Positions 17,930-26,713 of a stretch of 64,000 nt of DNA are shown piece after piece. Position 1 is the first letter of the stretch. Each line of letters opens with the position of its first letter. The translations under genes were made by a program, and so were the position numbers. Under the pieces are notes generated by a model that was not told where the DNA came from, ran no database searches, and worked only from the letters and a program-made list of their open reading frames with translations. The DNA is from Serratia proteamaculans (GTDB lineage Bacteria > Pseudomonadota > Gammaproteobacteria > Enterobacterales > Enterobacteriaceae): assembly GCF_013337185.1 (NCBI RefSeq), contig NZ_SWDE01000003.1, forward strand, positions 124,001 to 188,000, given 5' to 3'.

Positions 17930-19065
17930 CAGAACACCTGCTTGCCCTGGCGCCACACGTTCTGCACGTAGACGTGCTCGCCGTGCGGTCGTACCAGCAC
18001 CAGATCTGCCCGCAAGCCTTCGGCGATGGTGCCGCGATCCTGCAAATTCAGCGCCCTGGCCGGGTTGCGGGTGATCATCTGCACTGCCTGCGGTAAGTCG
18101 TAATCGTTGCGTTCATCGGCGGCGATACGAAACGCCGCATCCAGCAGGCTGGCCGGGTAATAGTCGGAGGACAGGATATCCAGCACGCCCAGCGTTGCCA
18201 GGTGGTGCGCCGCCACGTTGCCGGAATGCGAGCCGCCACGCACGATGTTCGGCGCGCCCATCAGCACCTGCAATCCTTGTTGGTGCGAAGCCAGAGCGGC
18301 ATCTTCGGTGGTGGGGAACTCGGCAATCACGCTACCCAACGCGCAGGACTCGCTGACGTGGGTGGCGGTAGCATCGTCGTGGCTGGCGAGCGAAATTTTA
18401 CGCGCCCGGCAATGGGCGGCAATGGCTTCGCGATTCGGCGTAGCCCAGCGGGCAGAAAGCTCGACCTGGTGCTCTTCATACTCGCTCATCTGCTGGTCGT
18501 TAAGGTGATATTTGCCCTGATAATACTCGCGGTATTTTTCACGCGAGGCGAACTGGCGCTGGCCCGGCGAATGGTCCATCAGCGACACCAAAGACACCCC
18601 GGGCTTGTCCATCAACTGTTCGAACAGCGACAGGGTGCTCTCGTTGGGCAGCTCGCAGCGCAGGTGCAGCCGGTGCTCGGCGCGGTTGACCCCGGCGCGC
18701 TGGCTGTGGATCACCGCGTCGATCATTTTTTGCAGGTTTTCCAGCCGGTGGCCGCCGTCGCGAACGTCACCAATGGCCACCGCGTCCAGCACGGTGGTGA
18801 TGCCGTTGGCCACCATCAGCGCATCATGGCTGCTCATGGCTGAATGCGCCGGCCAGTCGACGTTCGGACGCGGGGTGAAAAACTTGTCCAGATTGTCGGT
18901 GTGCAGTTCAATCAAGCCCGGCAGCAACCAGCCACCTTCACCGTTCAATGCCTGCGGCAACTGGCTGGGCGTATCGGCAAAGCTGCGGATCATGCCGTCA
19001 CTGACTTCCAGCGATCCTTCGACGGTTTGATCTTCCAGCACCAGTTTCACGTTATTGATGATCAT
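17929..19065 (-). CDS. phnM: Alpha-D-ribose 1-methylphosphonate 5-triphosphate diphosphatase PhnM
   Basis: PhnM is an amidohydrolase-fold enzyme that removes pyrophosphate from the triphosphate intermediate of the C-P lyase pathway. The 378-residue length equals E. coli PhnM. The metal motif is [11 protein letters not shown] with H55 and D57, and later [12 protein letters not shown] and [11 protein letters not shown] are conserved. The start and stop each share a base with the neighbouring genes (TGATG junctions). Confidence 0.96.
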   Translation of the reverse strand: MIINNVKLVLEDQTVEGSLEVSDGMIRSFADTPSQLPQALNGEGGWLLPGLIELHTDNLDKFFTPRPNVDWPAHSAMSSHDALMVANGITTVLDAVAIGDVRDGGHRLENLQKMIDAVIHSQRAGVNRAEHRLHLRCELPNESTLSLFEQLMDKPGVSLVSLMDHSPGQRQFASREKYREYYQGKYHLNDQQMSEYEEHQVELSARWATPNREAIAAHCRARKISLASHDDATATHVSESCALGSVIAEFPTTEDAALASHQQGLQVLMGAPNIVRGGSHSGNVAAHHLATLGVLDILSSDYYPASLLDAAFRIAADERNDYDLPQAVQMITRNPARALNLQDRGTIAEGLRADLVLVRPHGEHVYVQNVWRQGKQVF

Positions 19066-19769
19066 CAGAGGATCTCCAGCGCCTGTGGCGCCTGCATGTC
19101 ATATAACCGGTCGGCGACCTGCTGACGGACGCCTTCATCATGGAAAATGCCGACGATCGCCGCGCCACGTTGTTTGGCCTGTTCGATCAGTGCGACCACG
19201 GCCGCACTGTTACGGCTGTCGAGGGAGGCGGTGGGTTCGTCCAGCAACAGGATCGGGTAATCGACGATAAAACCGCGTGCGATGTTCACCCGCTGTTGTT
19301 CACCACCGGAGAAGGTGGAGGGGGCCAGTTGCCACAGGCGTTGCGGTACGTTGAGCTGATTGAGCAGCCTCTCGGCACGTTCGCGGCATTCGGCGCGGTT
19401 GATGCCCTGTTCCAGCAGCGGCTGCATCACTACGTCCAGCGCGCTGATACGCGGGATCACCCGCAGAAACTGGCTGACCCAGCCGAGGGTATGGCGGCGT
19501 ACCGCCAGGATCTGACGCGCTTCGGCTTGCACCATATCCAGCCATTCACCCTGGTGATTAACCCAGATATGGCCGCTGTCGGGCAGATAGTTGGCATACA
19601 GTGAGCGTAGCAGCGTGGATTTTCCGCTGCCGGAATGGCCGTGCAGCACCACACATTCGCCGCTGCTGACCGTCATGTTGGCATCGTGCAGTACCGGCAG
19701 TTGCGTGCCGTGCTGCTGGTGGAGCACAAAGGTTTTGCTGAGGTGTTCAACCCGGATTTGAATAGTCAT
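19065..19769 (-). CDS. phnL: C-P lyase accessory ABC ATPase PhnL
   Basis: The 234-residue protein is a single ABC ATPase domain with Walker [10 protein letters not shown] (44-52), signature [15 protein letters not shown] and Walker [13 protein letters not shown]. PhnL docks with PhnK on the PhnGHIJ core complex; it is not a transport subunit. The small difference from the E. coli length (226) is at the C-terminus. It is 16 bases downstream of phnK and shares one base with phnM. Confidence 0.95.
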   Translation of the reverse strand: MTIQIRVEHLSKTFVLHQQHGTQLPVLHDANMTVSSGECVVLHGHSGSGKSTLLRSLYANYLPDSGHIWVNHQGEWLDMVQAEARQILAVRRHTLGWVSQFLRVIPRISALDVVMQPLLEQGINRAECRERAERLLNQLNVPQRLWQLAPSTFSGGEQQRVNIARGFIVDYPILLLDEPTASLDSRNSAAVVALIEQAKQRGAAIVGIFHDEGVRQQVADRLYDMQAPQALEIL

Positions 19770-19785
19770 TTATCATTACCTTGCG

Positions 19786-20574
19786 TTACGACAGCACCGA
19801 AGAAACCAGCAGTTGGGTATAAGGATGGTGCGGATCGTCAAGCACCCGGTCGGTCAGGCCGCTTTCCACCACCTCGCCCTGTTTCATCACCAGCAGCCGG
19901 TGCGCCAGCAGGCGTGCCACGCCAAGATCGTGAGTGACGATCACCGCCGCCAACTGCATTTCCACCACCAGGGTGCGCAGTAGATCGAGCAGCCGCGCCT
20001 GTACCGAAACGTCCAGCCCGCCGGTGGGTTCGTCCATAAACACCAGCTTCGGGTGGGTCACCAGATTGCGGGCAATCTGCAACCGCTGCTGCATGCCACC
20101 GGAGAAGGTGGTCGGCAGGTCATCCAGGCGCGAGACCGGGATCTCGACGTCCTCCAGCCATTGGCCGGCCTGACGGCGAATGTCGCCGTAGTGACGCTGT
20201 CCGATAGCCATCAGGCGTTCACCGATGTTGCCACCGGCAGAAACCTTGGGGCGCAGCCCATCGAGAGGATGCTGATGCACCACGCCCCAGTCGGTACGCA
20301 GCAGGCGACGGCGATCGCTTTCCGCCATCGCGTACAGGTCGTGCTGTTGCCCGGCCTGCGGGCGGTAAAGGATCTGCCCTTGTTGCGGCGCCAGCCGGGC
20401 GGAAATCGACTTCAACAGGGTGGTTTTACCGGAGCCGGATTCGCCAACGATGCCCAGCACTTCGCCGGGATAGATATCAAAAGAGACATCGCTAAAGCCT
20501 TTGCCCGGTGCGTACAGGTGGGTGAGGTTAGTCACCGACAGCAGCGGAGTGGTGCTCAGAGGGGTGGAAGTCAT
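19786..20574 (-). CDS. phnK: C-P lyase accessory ABC ATPase PhnK
   Basis: The 262-residue ABC ATPase has Walker A GESGSGKTT at residues 44-52, signature FSGGMQQRLQIARNL and Walker B LVFMDEPTGGLDVSVQ. PhnK binds the PhnGHIJ core at PhnJ. The ATG at 20574 shares a base with the phnJ stop; a longer frame to 20637 overlaps phnJ and has no homology. The two ABC proteins of this operon serve the lyase, since no permease gene is present. Confidence 0.95.
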   Translation of the reverse strand: MTSTPLSTTPLLSVTNLTHLYAPGKGFSDVSFDIYPGEVLGIVGESGSGKTTLLKSISARLAPQQGQILYRPQAGQQHDLYAMAESDRRRLLRTDWGVVHQHPLDGLRPKVSAGGNIGERLMAIGQRHYGDIRRQAGQWLEDVEIPVSRLDDLPTTFSGGMQQRLQIARNLVTHPKLVFMDEPTGGLDVSVQARLLDLLRTLVVEMQLAAVIVTHDLGVARLLAHRLLVMKQGEVVESGLTDRVLDDPHHPYTQLLVSSVLS

Positions 20575-21434
20575 CAGTGCTGCGCCTCTTGCGAAGGTTG
20601 CGCCAGTTGCTGCTGGCAGTAATCGGTGTCGGAACAAACGAACATGCGATTGCCCTGATCGTCGAGCACCACTTCATCGAGATAGCTGTGGCGTGAGCCA
20701 CACAGGGCACAAGGCTCGTCCCACTGCTGCACGGTGAAAGGATGGTCGTCGAAGTCCAGGCTCTCCACCTTGGTGAACGGCGGCAGGGCATAGATGCGTT
20801 TCTCGCGCCCGGCACCAAACAGCTGCAGGGCCGGCATCATGTGCATTTTCGGGTTATCGAATTTCGGGATCGGCGACGGATCCATCACGTAGCGGTCGTT
20901 GACCTTCACCGGATAGGCGTAGGTGGTGGCGATATGGCCGTAGCGCGCGATGTCCTCGTACAGTTTCACCTGCATCACGCCGTATTCTTCCAGCGCGTGC
21001 ATTTTGCGGGTCTCGGTTTCACGCGGTTCGATAAAGCGCAGCGGTTCCGGGATCGGCACCTGATAAATCAGGATCTGGTCTTCACGCAGCGCGGTTTCCG
21101 GGATGCGGTGACGGGTCTGGATCAGCGTGGCTTCCGGTGTGCGCTCGGTGGTGGCGACGCCGGCAACGCGCTGGAAGAAGCGACGGATGGAAACCGCATT
21201 GGTGGTGTCGTCGGCCCCCTGGTCGATTACCTTCAGCACGTCGGCGCGGCCAATCACGCTGGCGGTCAACTGAATGCCGCCGGTGCCCCAGCCGTAAGGC
21301 ATTGGCATCTCACGGCCGCCAAACGGCACCTGATAGCCGGGGATTGCCACCGCCTTCAAAATAGCGCGGCGGATCATGCGTTTGGTCTGTTCGTCCAGAT
21401 AGCCCAGGTTATAACCGGTTAATACTTCACTCAT
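20574..21434 (-). CDS. phnJ: Alpha-D-ribose 1-methylphosphonate 5-phosphate C-P lyase PhnJ
   Basis: PhnJ is the radical-SAM-type enzyme that breaks the C-P bond. The 286-residue protein has the C-X2-C-X21-C-X5-C pattern at C242, C245, C267 and C273, one residue shifted from the E. coli cluster and active-site cysteines. The N-terminus GYNLGYLDEQTKRMIRRA and the GWGTGGIQLTAS segment are typical. The long frame upstream (to 21752) lies within phnI and is not coding; the ATG at 21434 overlaps the phnI stop by eight bases. Confidence 0.97.
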   Translation of the reverse strand: MSEVLTGYNLGYLDEQTKRMIRRAILKAVAIPGYQVPFGGREMPMPYGWGTGGIQLTASVIGRADVLKVIDQGADDTTNAVSIRRFFQRVAGVATTERTPEATLIQTRHRIPETALREDQILIYQVPIPEPLRFIEPRETETRKMHALEEYGVMQVKLYEDIARYGHIATTYAYPVKVNDRYVMDPSPIPKFDNPKMHMMPALQLFGAGREKRIYALPPFTKVESLDFDDHPFTVQQWDEPCALCGSRHSYLDEVVLDDQGNRMFVCSDTDYCQQQLAQPSQEAQH

Positions 21435-22512
21435 CGCGGGCCTCCTGACGTTCGCTGAATTCCTGCCGCAGGCGTTTGAGCAATTCCAGCTCGGCCTGGA
21501 AATCGACGTAGTGCGGCAATTTAAGGTGGGAAACAAAGCCGGCGGCTTCAACGTTGTCGGCGTGGGCCAGCACGAACTCTTCGTCCTGCGCCGGGCTGGC
21601 GATGCCTTCGTTGTACTCTGGGCTTTGCAGGGCGCGATCCACCAGCGCCATTGCCATGGCCTTGCGTTCGGCACGGCCAAACACCAGGCCATAGCCGCGG
21701 GTGAAATGTGGCGGTTGGTCGACCGGGTCGATAAAGCCGTTGACCATTTCACACTCGGTCAGCAGGATCTCGCCGATATCTACCGCGAAACCCAGCTCTT
21801 CAGGCACTATCTCCGCCGAAACATAACCAGTACGGATCTCACCGGCAAACGGGTGGGTACGGCCGTAACCGCGTTGGGTGGAGTAGCTCAGTGCCAGCAG
21901 GAAACCTTCGTCACCGCGCACCAGCTGTTGCAAGCGTGCCGAACGGGAACAAGGGTAAACCGGCGGATTACGGGTGATGTCATCCGGCGCGCTGCCGTCA
22001 TCCTGTTCCGCCAGCGCCAGTTGCTGCTGACTGAGCAAGTCGAACACATGGGCGCAATTTTCCGGCAGCGGTTCGTCGGCCTGTGGCGCGCGTGGCGCTT
22101 CGCCTTCGGCCAGCAGGGCAAAATCCAGCAGCCGGTGGGTGTAATCGTAGGTTGGCCCCAGCACCTGCCCACCGGGCAAGTCCTTGTAAACTGCCGAGAT
22201 ACGGCGTTCCAGCCGCATATTTTCGGTCGCCAATGGCTCACTGACCGCCAGCCTTGGCAGCGTGGTGCGGTAGGCGCGCAGCAGGAAAATAGCTTCGACC
22301 AGATCGCCGCTCGCCTGCTTGATGGCCAGCGCTGCCAATTGAGGATCGTAGATACCGCCTTCGGTCATCACCCGATCCACCGCCAGCCCCAATTGCTGTT
22401 CAATCTGTTGGGTGCCTAGCGCCGGTACGCTGTTATCGCCGCGCCGCAGTTGTTCCTGTAACTGATGGGCGGCCTCAATGGCTTTTTCGCCCCCTTTAAC
22501 GGCAACGTACAT
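21427..22512 (-). CDS. phnI: C-P lyase core subunit and nucleosidase PhnI
   Basis: PhnI displaces adenine from ATP with phosphonate, together with PhnG, PhnH and PhnL, to start phosphonate breakdown. The 361-residue protein begins MYVAVKGGEKAI and keeps VYPCSRSARLQQL, RGYGRTHPFAGE, EELGFAVDIGEI and CEMVNGFIDP from the E. coli protein (354 aa). The ATG at 22512 shares one base with the phnH stop. The 3' end overlaps phnJ. Confidence 0.96.
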   Translation of the reverse strand: MYVAVKGGEKAIEAAHQLQEQLRRGDNSVPALGTQQIEQQLGLAVDRVMTEGGIYDPQLAALAIKQASGDLVEAIFLLRAYRTTLPRLAVSEPLATENMRLERRISAVYKDLPGGQVLGPTYDYTHRLLDFALLAEGEAPRAPQADEPLPENCAHVFDLLSQQQLALAEQDDGSAPDDITRNPPVYPCSRSARLQQLVRGDEGFLLALSYSTQRGYGRTHPFAGEIRTGYVSAEIVPEELGFAVDIGEILLTECEMVNGFIDPVDQPPHFTRGYGLVFGRAERKAMAMALVDRALQSPEYNEGIASPAQDEEFVLAHADNVEAAGFVSHLKLPHYVDFQAELELLKRLRQEFSERQEARDE

Positions 22513-23093
22513 CAGCACACCTCCACGTGGGTGGTCCGTGGCAGCGCCAGCAGGCGCTCACCGCAGGTCAGCAGGAAATCCAGCCCCAGCGGGAAACGCT
22601 GCGGGCGGTTAATCAGGTAATCCAGTAAGGCCTGCGGCAATGACGGCGAGATAACCCGTTGATGTTCAATACCGGGGCCGCTCAGGCGCAGCGGGGTACC
22701 CTGTTCCAGACTGTCGAGCTGGACCACTACCGTGGCGCTGAACTCGGGGGAAATCTCGCTGCCGTGCGGCAACGCCTGCAAATCCGCGGCCTGCAATTGC
22801 GTATCGAACAGGGCAAAGCACACTTCTTCGCTGTAATTGGCCAGCGGCGCACCGCTGTGGAAGCGAATGTTTGTTAGCACTTGCTCACTTTCTAGCGCCA
22901 GAGACAGTTGGATCGGCGTTTCCTGGTCTGCCAGGGTCAACAGTGCGGCGGTGCTGGCGGCGTTCAGCGCCCCCCAGGCCGGGCTGTCTGGCAGGGTGAC
23001 GATGTGGCCAGGTTCACTTAATGCCTTAAGGATCAGGCGGAAAGCCTGTTGCGATTGTTCAATCGGTTGTGCAAAACCTGTCAGTAGGCTCAT
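22512..23093 (-). CDS. phnH: C-P lyase core subunit PhnH
   Basis: PhnH is a PLP-transferase-like fold protein without PLP and a structural part of the PhnGHIJ core. The length is 193 residues (E. coli 194). It begins MSLLTGFAQPIEQSQQAFRLI and contains LSEPG, SPAWGAL and PLGLDFLLTCG, which are hallmarks of the family. It lies three bases after the phnG stop and shares one base with phnI. Confidence 0.94.
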   Translation of the reverse strand: MSLLTGFAQPIEQSQQAFRLILKALSEPGHIVTLPDSPAWGALNAASTAALLTLADQETPIQLSLALESEQVLTNIRFHSGAPLANYSEEVCFALFDTQLQAADLQALPHGSEISPEFSATVVVQLDSLEQGTPLRLSGPGIEHQRVISPSLPQALLDYLINRPQRFPLGLDFLLTCGERLLALPRTTHVEVC

Positions 23094-23096
23094 TGG

Positions 23097-23540
23097 TTAA
23101 TCCCCTCGCACCAGCGTAAAGAAGTCCACCCGGCTGGAGGCTACCGCCCGGGCGCGGAGCTGGCGTTGTTCATGTTGCAAGGCCGCCAGTGGCTCAATCA
23201 GCTGCTGTTGCAGCAATTCGGCCTGCTCAGGCAGCTGCAGCAGGGCATCCGCCAGCGCACAGAGTTCGGCATGGGCCTTGTCACGTCCGGCGATATAGCT
23301 GTAGCCGTAACCGCCATTTTCCAGTTGCACCACCGCGCGGGTAACGGTCATGTCGCCCAGCACAAAGCGGCGGCCGGTGGCTCCCATGCGGCCCTGTAAC
23401 TGCGCCAGGCCAATCTCCGGCGCGCGAATGGTTTGGTAGCGCGGGCTGAGGTTCAGCGCCTGCCAGTGGCTGCGCAACTGGTCCGGCTGGCTGTGCGCCA
23501 GTACCGACATCCAGCGTTGTCTCGGCTGTAAGGCTTGCAT
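23097..23540 (-). CDS. phnG: C-P lyase core subunit PhnG
   Basis: The 147-residue protein (E. coli 150) is the small subunit of the PhnGHIJ core. It shows RQRWMSVLAHS near the N-terminus, RAPEIGLAQLQGRMGATGRRFVLGDMTVTRA in the middle and the YSYIAGRDKAHAELCALADALLQ helix. Its ATG directly follows the phnF stop with no spacer, so translation is probably coupled. Confidence 0.94.
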   Translation of the reverse strand: MQALQPRQRWMSVLAHSQPDQLRSHWQALNLSPRYQTIRAPEIGLAQLQGRMGATGRRFVLGDMTVTRAVVQLENGGYGYSYIAGRDKAHAELCALADALLQLPEQAELLQQQLIEPLAALQHEQRQLRARAVASSRVDFFTLVRGD

Positions 23541-24266
23541 TCAGTGCTCCATGGTCAGTTCAATCATGTCGGCGCGTGCCAGGCTGACGGAGTATTCCGC
23601 CACGCTGTCACTGCCGCTGCAGACGTTGAGGGTGCGCACGCACAGCAGCGGCGCGTGGGTGGCTATTTCCAGCAACCGGCTCTCTTTGGCCTGCGCGCGG
23701 CGTGCGCTGATGCGCGTCTGCTTGCGGGTCAGCGGCTGGTGGATGTTGAGTTCGATAAATTCGTGCAATGAGCCGCTGTGGAACTGCTGCAGCGCCGGCC
23801 ACCAGTCCAGATCGGGCAGATAATGGTCGATCAGGCTCATCGGCACGCCGTTGACCCGGCGCAGGGTACGCAGGTGGATCACCGTTTCGCCTTCTTCACG
23901 CGACAGTGCACTGGCCACATGCCCATTACACGGGCGTAATACTGCGAGTAAGCGCTCACTGGTGGGGTGACTTCCCTGCTCGAACAGGTTCTGGCTAAAG
24001 CGGGTATTGGCATGCAGCGGATAGTCATAGGGGCGCATCAGCACCAGAATGCCGATGCCGTGTCGACGTTGCAGCCAGCCGCGATCCACCAATTGGTCGA
24101 CCGCGCGGCGCAGGGTATGGCGATTAACCTGATAGCGTTCTGCCAGCTGTTGTTCGGAAGGCAGATAGTCACCGCAGCGGTATTGGGTACGCAGCTCTTG
24201 CTCAAGCTGCGCGGCGATTTGCTGATAACGGGTGGGGTAACTGGTCGGATGTCTAGATAAGTCCAT
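23541..24266 (-). CDS. phnF: GntR/HutC-family regulator PhnF
   Basis: PhnF has an N-terminal winged helix-turn-helix (about residues 8-75, with GDYLPSEQQLAERYQVNRHTLRRAVDQL) and a C-terminal UTRA ligand domain ending ADMIELTMEH. From ATG 24266 it has 241 residues, the same as E. coli PhnF; the ATG at 24269 would add one Met. It is first in the phn operon, so it is likely an autoregulator of phosphonate genes. Its ligand is unknown. Confidence 0.95.
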   Translation of the reverse strand: MDLSRHPTSYPTRYQQIAAQLEQELRTQYRCGDYLPSEQQLAERYQVNRHTLRRAVDQLVDRGWLQRRHGIGILVLMRPYDYPLHANTRFSQNLFEQGSHPTSERLLAVLRPCNGHVASALSREEGETVIHLRTLRRVNGVPMSLIDHYLPDLDWWPALQQFHSGSLHEFIELNIHQPLTRKQTRISARRAQAKESRLLEIATHAPLLCVRTLNVCSGSDSVAEYSVSLARADMIELTMEH

Positions 24267-24492
24267 CATAATAAAAACCTCGGCGTGCCGAATACCCATT
24301 TGCAGGATGCTGATGGTTGTCGTTGCATGATGTGTACCCTTTGGTGAAGTTGGCGTTATTCTGCCGGGGTTAAATGACAATCTGGTTACGCGTCAGTGGC
24401 GAACAGATGAACTATTTGGGACAGGCTGATGATGCGCTCGGGGCTGCGGCGCGCTAAGCTGACGTCATTGTTCACCGAACCGAGCCAACCCC
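24267..24492. promoter_or_regulatory. Divergent phnF/yraQ intergenic region
   Basis: This 226-base space must hold the promoters of the phn operon and yraQ. On the minus strand a TTGTCAT followed by TTAAC (about 24372-24384) looks like one half of a Pho box, but the second CTGTCAT repeat at 11-base spacing is not clear. I therefore do not call a PhoB site. No terminator or small gene was seen. Confidence 0.4.
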
Positions 24493-25551
24493 ATGCCACA
24501 GCCCCTGACCACAACCGAACACCGCAGCCGCCCCTGGCCGCTGTGGAAACCGATCCTGTTTCTGCTGGTGGTGGCCGTCGGCCTCTACTACGTCAAATGG
24601 CAGCCCTATTACGGCAAGGCTTTTCTGGCGGCGGATACCCACTCGATCGGCAAATCGATACTGGCTAATGGCGACAGCAGCCCGTGGCTGGCGGCCTGGC
24701 ACTATGCGCTGGTCTATTTCACCGCGGTGTGGAAGGCGGCGGTGCTCGGTGTGGTGTTGGGCTCGCTGGTGCAGGTGTTAATCCCGCGAGATTGGTTGAT
24801 GCGTACCTTGGGTCATCCGCGCTTTTCCGGCACCTTGCTCGGCGCAGCGATCGCACTGCCGGGCATGATGTGTACCTGCTGTGCGGCACCGGTTGCCGCC
24901 GGGCTGCGCCGTCAGTCGGTATCCAGTGGTGCGGCGATGGCATTCTGGCTAAGTAATCCGGTGCTGAACCCGGCGACGCTGATTTTTATGGGCTTCGTGC
25001 TCGGCTGGCAGTTTGCCGCTATTCGGCTGGTGGCCGGGGTGATTATGGTGTTGGGCATTGCCTGGCTGGTGCAGCGCGCGACGGCCAACGACCCGCAACC
25101 CGCCGCGCTGCAAATGCCGGTGATACCGCTGGAGAAAACCGAGGCGCAGCCCTTCTTTGGCCGCTGGCTAAAGGCGCTGTGGTCGCTGTTTTGGTCGACC
25201 ATTCCGATCTACATTCTGGCGGTACTGGCACTGGGGGCGGCGCGGGTCTGGCTGTTCCCGCATGCTGACGGCGCGATAGACAACAGCCTGCTGTGGATTA
25301 TTGGACTGGCGATCGCCGGTTGCCTGTTCGTTATCCCCACGGCAGCGGAAATCCCGATTGTGCAGACCATGATGCTGGCAGGGATGGGCACCGGCCCGGC
25401 ATTGGCGTTGTTGATGACCCTGCCTGCGGTCAGCCTGCCTTCACTGCTGATGCTGAACAAAGCCTTTTCCGCCAAGGCCCTGTGCCTGACCGCCGCGCTG
25501 GTGGCGCTATGCGGGATCGTCACTGGCGTGGTGGGAATGGGGTTGGTATAA
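24493..25551 (+). CDS. yraQ: Permease YraQ (UPF0718/DUF318 family)
   Basis: The 352-residue inner-membrane protein is close to E. coli YraQ (346 aa), sharing YVKWQPYYGKAF, HSIGKSILA, LPGMMCTCCAAPVAAG and IPTAAEIPIVQTMMLAGMG. It has eight to ten helices in two halves joined by a cytoplasmic loop. The conserved CTCC motif in a membrane helix is typical. Members of this family move arsenicals, thiols or metals in some bacteria, but YraQ itself has no proven substrate. In E. coli yraQ and yraR are adjacent. Here the phn operon stands between them. Confidence 0.9.
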   Translation: MPQPLTTTEHRSRPWPLWKPILFLLVVAVGLYYVKWQPYYGKAFLAADTHSIGKSILANGDSSPWLAAWHYALVYFTAVWKAAVLGVVLGSLVQVLIPRDWLMRTLGHPRFSGTLLGAAIALPGMMCTCCAAPVAAGLRRQSVSSGAAMAFWLSNPVLNPATLIFMGFVLGWQFAAIRLVAGVIMVLGIAWLVQRATANDPQPAALQMPVIPLEKTEAQPFFGRWLKALWSLFWSTIPIYILAVLALGAARVWLFPHADGAIDNSLLWIIGLAIAGCLFVIPTAAEIPIVQTMMLAGMGTGPALALLMTLPAVSLPSLLMLNKAFSAKALCLTAALVALCGIVTGVVGMGLV

Positions 25552-25580
25552 ATTGTCTAAAAAATAGTCTTTCATTCGTG

Positions 25581-25596
25581 TTTGTGTTGTCACAAA
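25581..25596. promoter_or_regulatory. Inverted repeat in the toxin-antitoxin promoter region
   Basis: TTTGTG and CACAAA are separated by TTGT, giving a 16-base dyad 60 bases before the antitoxin start. Overlapping CACAAATGTG and the AACGTT that follows add more symmetry. RelB-type antitoxins repress their own operon through such repeats, so it is a plausible operator. Confidence 0.4.
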
Positions 25597-25655
25597 TGTG
25601 CTAACGTTGGTCCGTTGTCAGTTGTTAACTATTGAGCGAATGCAGGAGTCTCAAG

Positions 25656-25943
25656 ATGGAAAGTCGTATCCAGTTTCGCATTGAAGATGAGACTAAGCGT
25701 TTGGCGCAGAAAACGGCAGAGGCTAAGGGGATCACGCTAAGTGAGGCGTGTCGACGTTTGACCGAACAAATGGCGGATGAGCAACGAGCTCTTGAACAGC
25801 ATGAGAATTGGCTGCGAGAAAAAGTCGATGCCGCCTTTGCCCGTTTACATGAAGGAAGTGCGGTCTATCTTAGCCAACAGCAGGTTGAAGAAAGCATGGA
25901 TGCCTTTAAAGCAAAAGTCCGGGCGAAATACGACCAAAAATAA
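25656..25943 (+). CDS. RelB/DinJ-family antitoxin
   Basis: The 95-residue protein begins MESRIQFRIEDETKRLAQKTAEAKGITLSEA..., a ribbon-helix-helix DNA-binding motif. A charged helical C-terminus (about 40-95) would wrap the toxin. ATG 25656 has a GCAGGAG ribosome site; the upstream in-frame codon at 25632 lacks one. The stop is eight bases before the RelE-like gene. Antitoxins of this type neutralise the partner and autoregulate the operon. Confidence 0.85.
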   Translation: MESRIQFRIEDETKRLAQKTAEAKGITLSEACRRLTEQMADEQRALEQHENWLREKVDAAFARLHEGSAVYLSQQQVEESMDAFKAKVRAKYDQK

Positions 25944-25951
25944 GGATCGTT

Positions 25952-26230
25952 ATGCGTGTCGAATGGGATGATGAAGCGTTACGGGACAGGGAACGTATTT
26001 TTGATTTTCTCTATCCCTTTAATCCACAGGCTGCTGAGCAGGCTGATTCCGAGATAGATAAGGCAGTGAAGCGCCTGTTGGCTTACCCTGAACTCGGTAA
26101 GATTTGGTACGGACAGGCGCGTAAATTATTGATCAGTCAAGCTTCATTATTAGTTTTATACGTTGTTGTTGGCGATGTGATTAAGGTTTTAGCCGTTGCT
26201 CATCAACGAGAGAGATTCCCTGACTTATAG
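25952..26230 (+). CDS. RelE/ParE-family toxin
   Basis: The 92-residue protein matches the RelE/ParE fold: VEWDDEALRDRERIFDFLYP, then AYPELGKIWYGQARKLLI, LVLYVVVGDVIKVLAVAHQRERFPDL. The ending with H-Q-R-E-R-F-P is typical of this superfamily. Some members are mRNA interferases at the ribosome and others poison gyrase; the sequence does not settle which. It follows its antitoxin by eight bases with a TAAGGA ribosome site, and ends two bases before the convergent nrdG stop. Confidence 0.85.
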   Translation: MRVEWDDEALRDRERIFDFLYPFNPQAAEQADSEIDKAVKRLLAYPELGKIWYGQARKLLISQASLLVLYVVVGDVIKVLAVAHQRERFPDL

Positions 26231-26232
26231 AG

Positions 26233-26697
26233 TCAACGCAGCTTATGCACCACCTGATTGGCGCTGCCGCGCCAGATCAGCGCCGGGTCTTTTAAATCCT
26301 GCACAAACTTGCCGTCAATCAGCACGTTAATCCGATCCACTACCTGCATTTGCTGTTCATCCAGCTCCGCCAGCCGGTAACCGGTCCACAGCCAGATATC
26401 CTTGCCGCGGCACTCGGCATGCACCCTTTTCACCAATTGCAGCACCGCCGGGATATTGGCCGGATGCAGCGGATCGCCACCGGACAGCGACAGGCCCTGA
26501 CGCGGAATACGTGTGTCGTTCAGATCGGCAATCAACCGGTCTTCCATCGCCTGGGTAAAAGGCTGGCCGGAGTTAAGCCGCCAGGTGCTTTTGTTGTAGC
26601 AACCGGGGCACTGGTGTACGCAACCGGCAACAAACAGCGTGCAGCGGGTGCCGGGGCCGTTGACCACGTCGAGGGGGTAATACTGGTGGTAATTCAT
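26233..26697 (-). CDS. nrdG: Anaerobic ribonucleotide reductase-activating protein NrdG
   Basis: NrdG is a radical SAM enzyme that makes the glycyl radical on NrdD. The length of 154 residues matches E. coli. The CX3CX2C cluster motif is C26, C30 and C33 in GCVHQCPGCYN, followed by the SAM-binding LSLSGGDPLHPAN. It is the second gene of nrdDG, 60 bases downstream of nrdD, and a GTAG-REP palindrome sits in that gap. Confidence 0.97.
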   Translation of the reverse strand: MNYHQYYPLDVVNGPGTRCTLFVAGCVHQCPGCYNKSTWRLNSGQPFTQAMEDRLIADLNDTRIPRQGLSLSGGDPLHPANIPAVLQLVKRVHAECRGKDIWLWTGYRLAELDEQQMQVVDRINVLIDGKFVQDLKDPALIWRGSANQVVHKLR

Positions 26698-26713
26698 ATT
26701 TCGCTTTCTGATG

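Noticed and set aside
20574-21752. 392-codon frame that extends phnJ upstream
   Set aside because: The first 106 codons overlap phnI in another frame and read as low-complexity Ser/Thr/Arg; PhnJ homology starts at 21434.
24372-24395. Possible Pho box before phnF
   Set aside because: Only one TTGTCAT half-site is present. The second 7-base repeat at the right spacing is not convincing.
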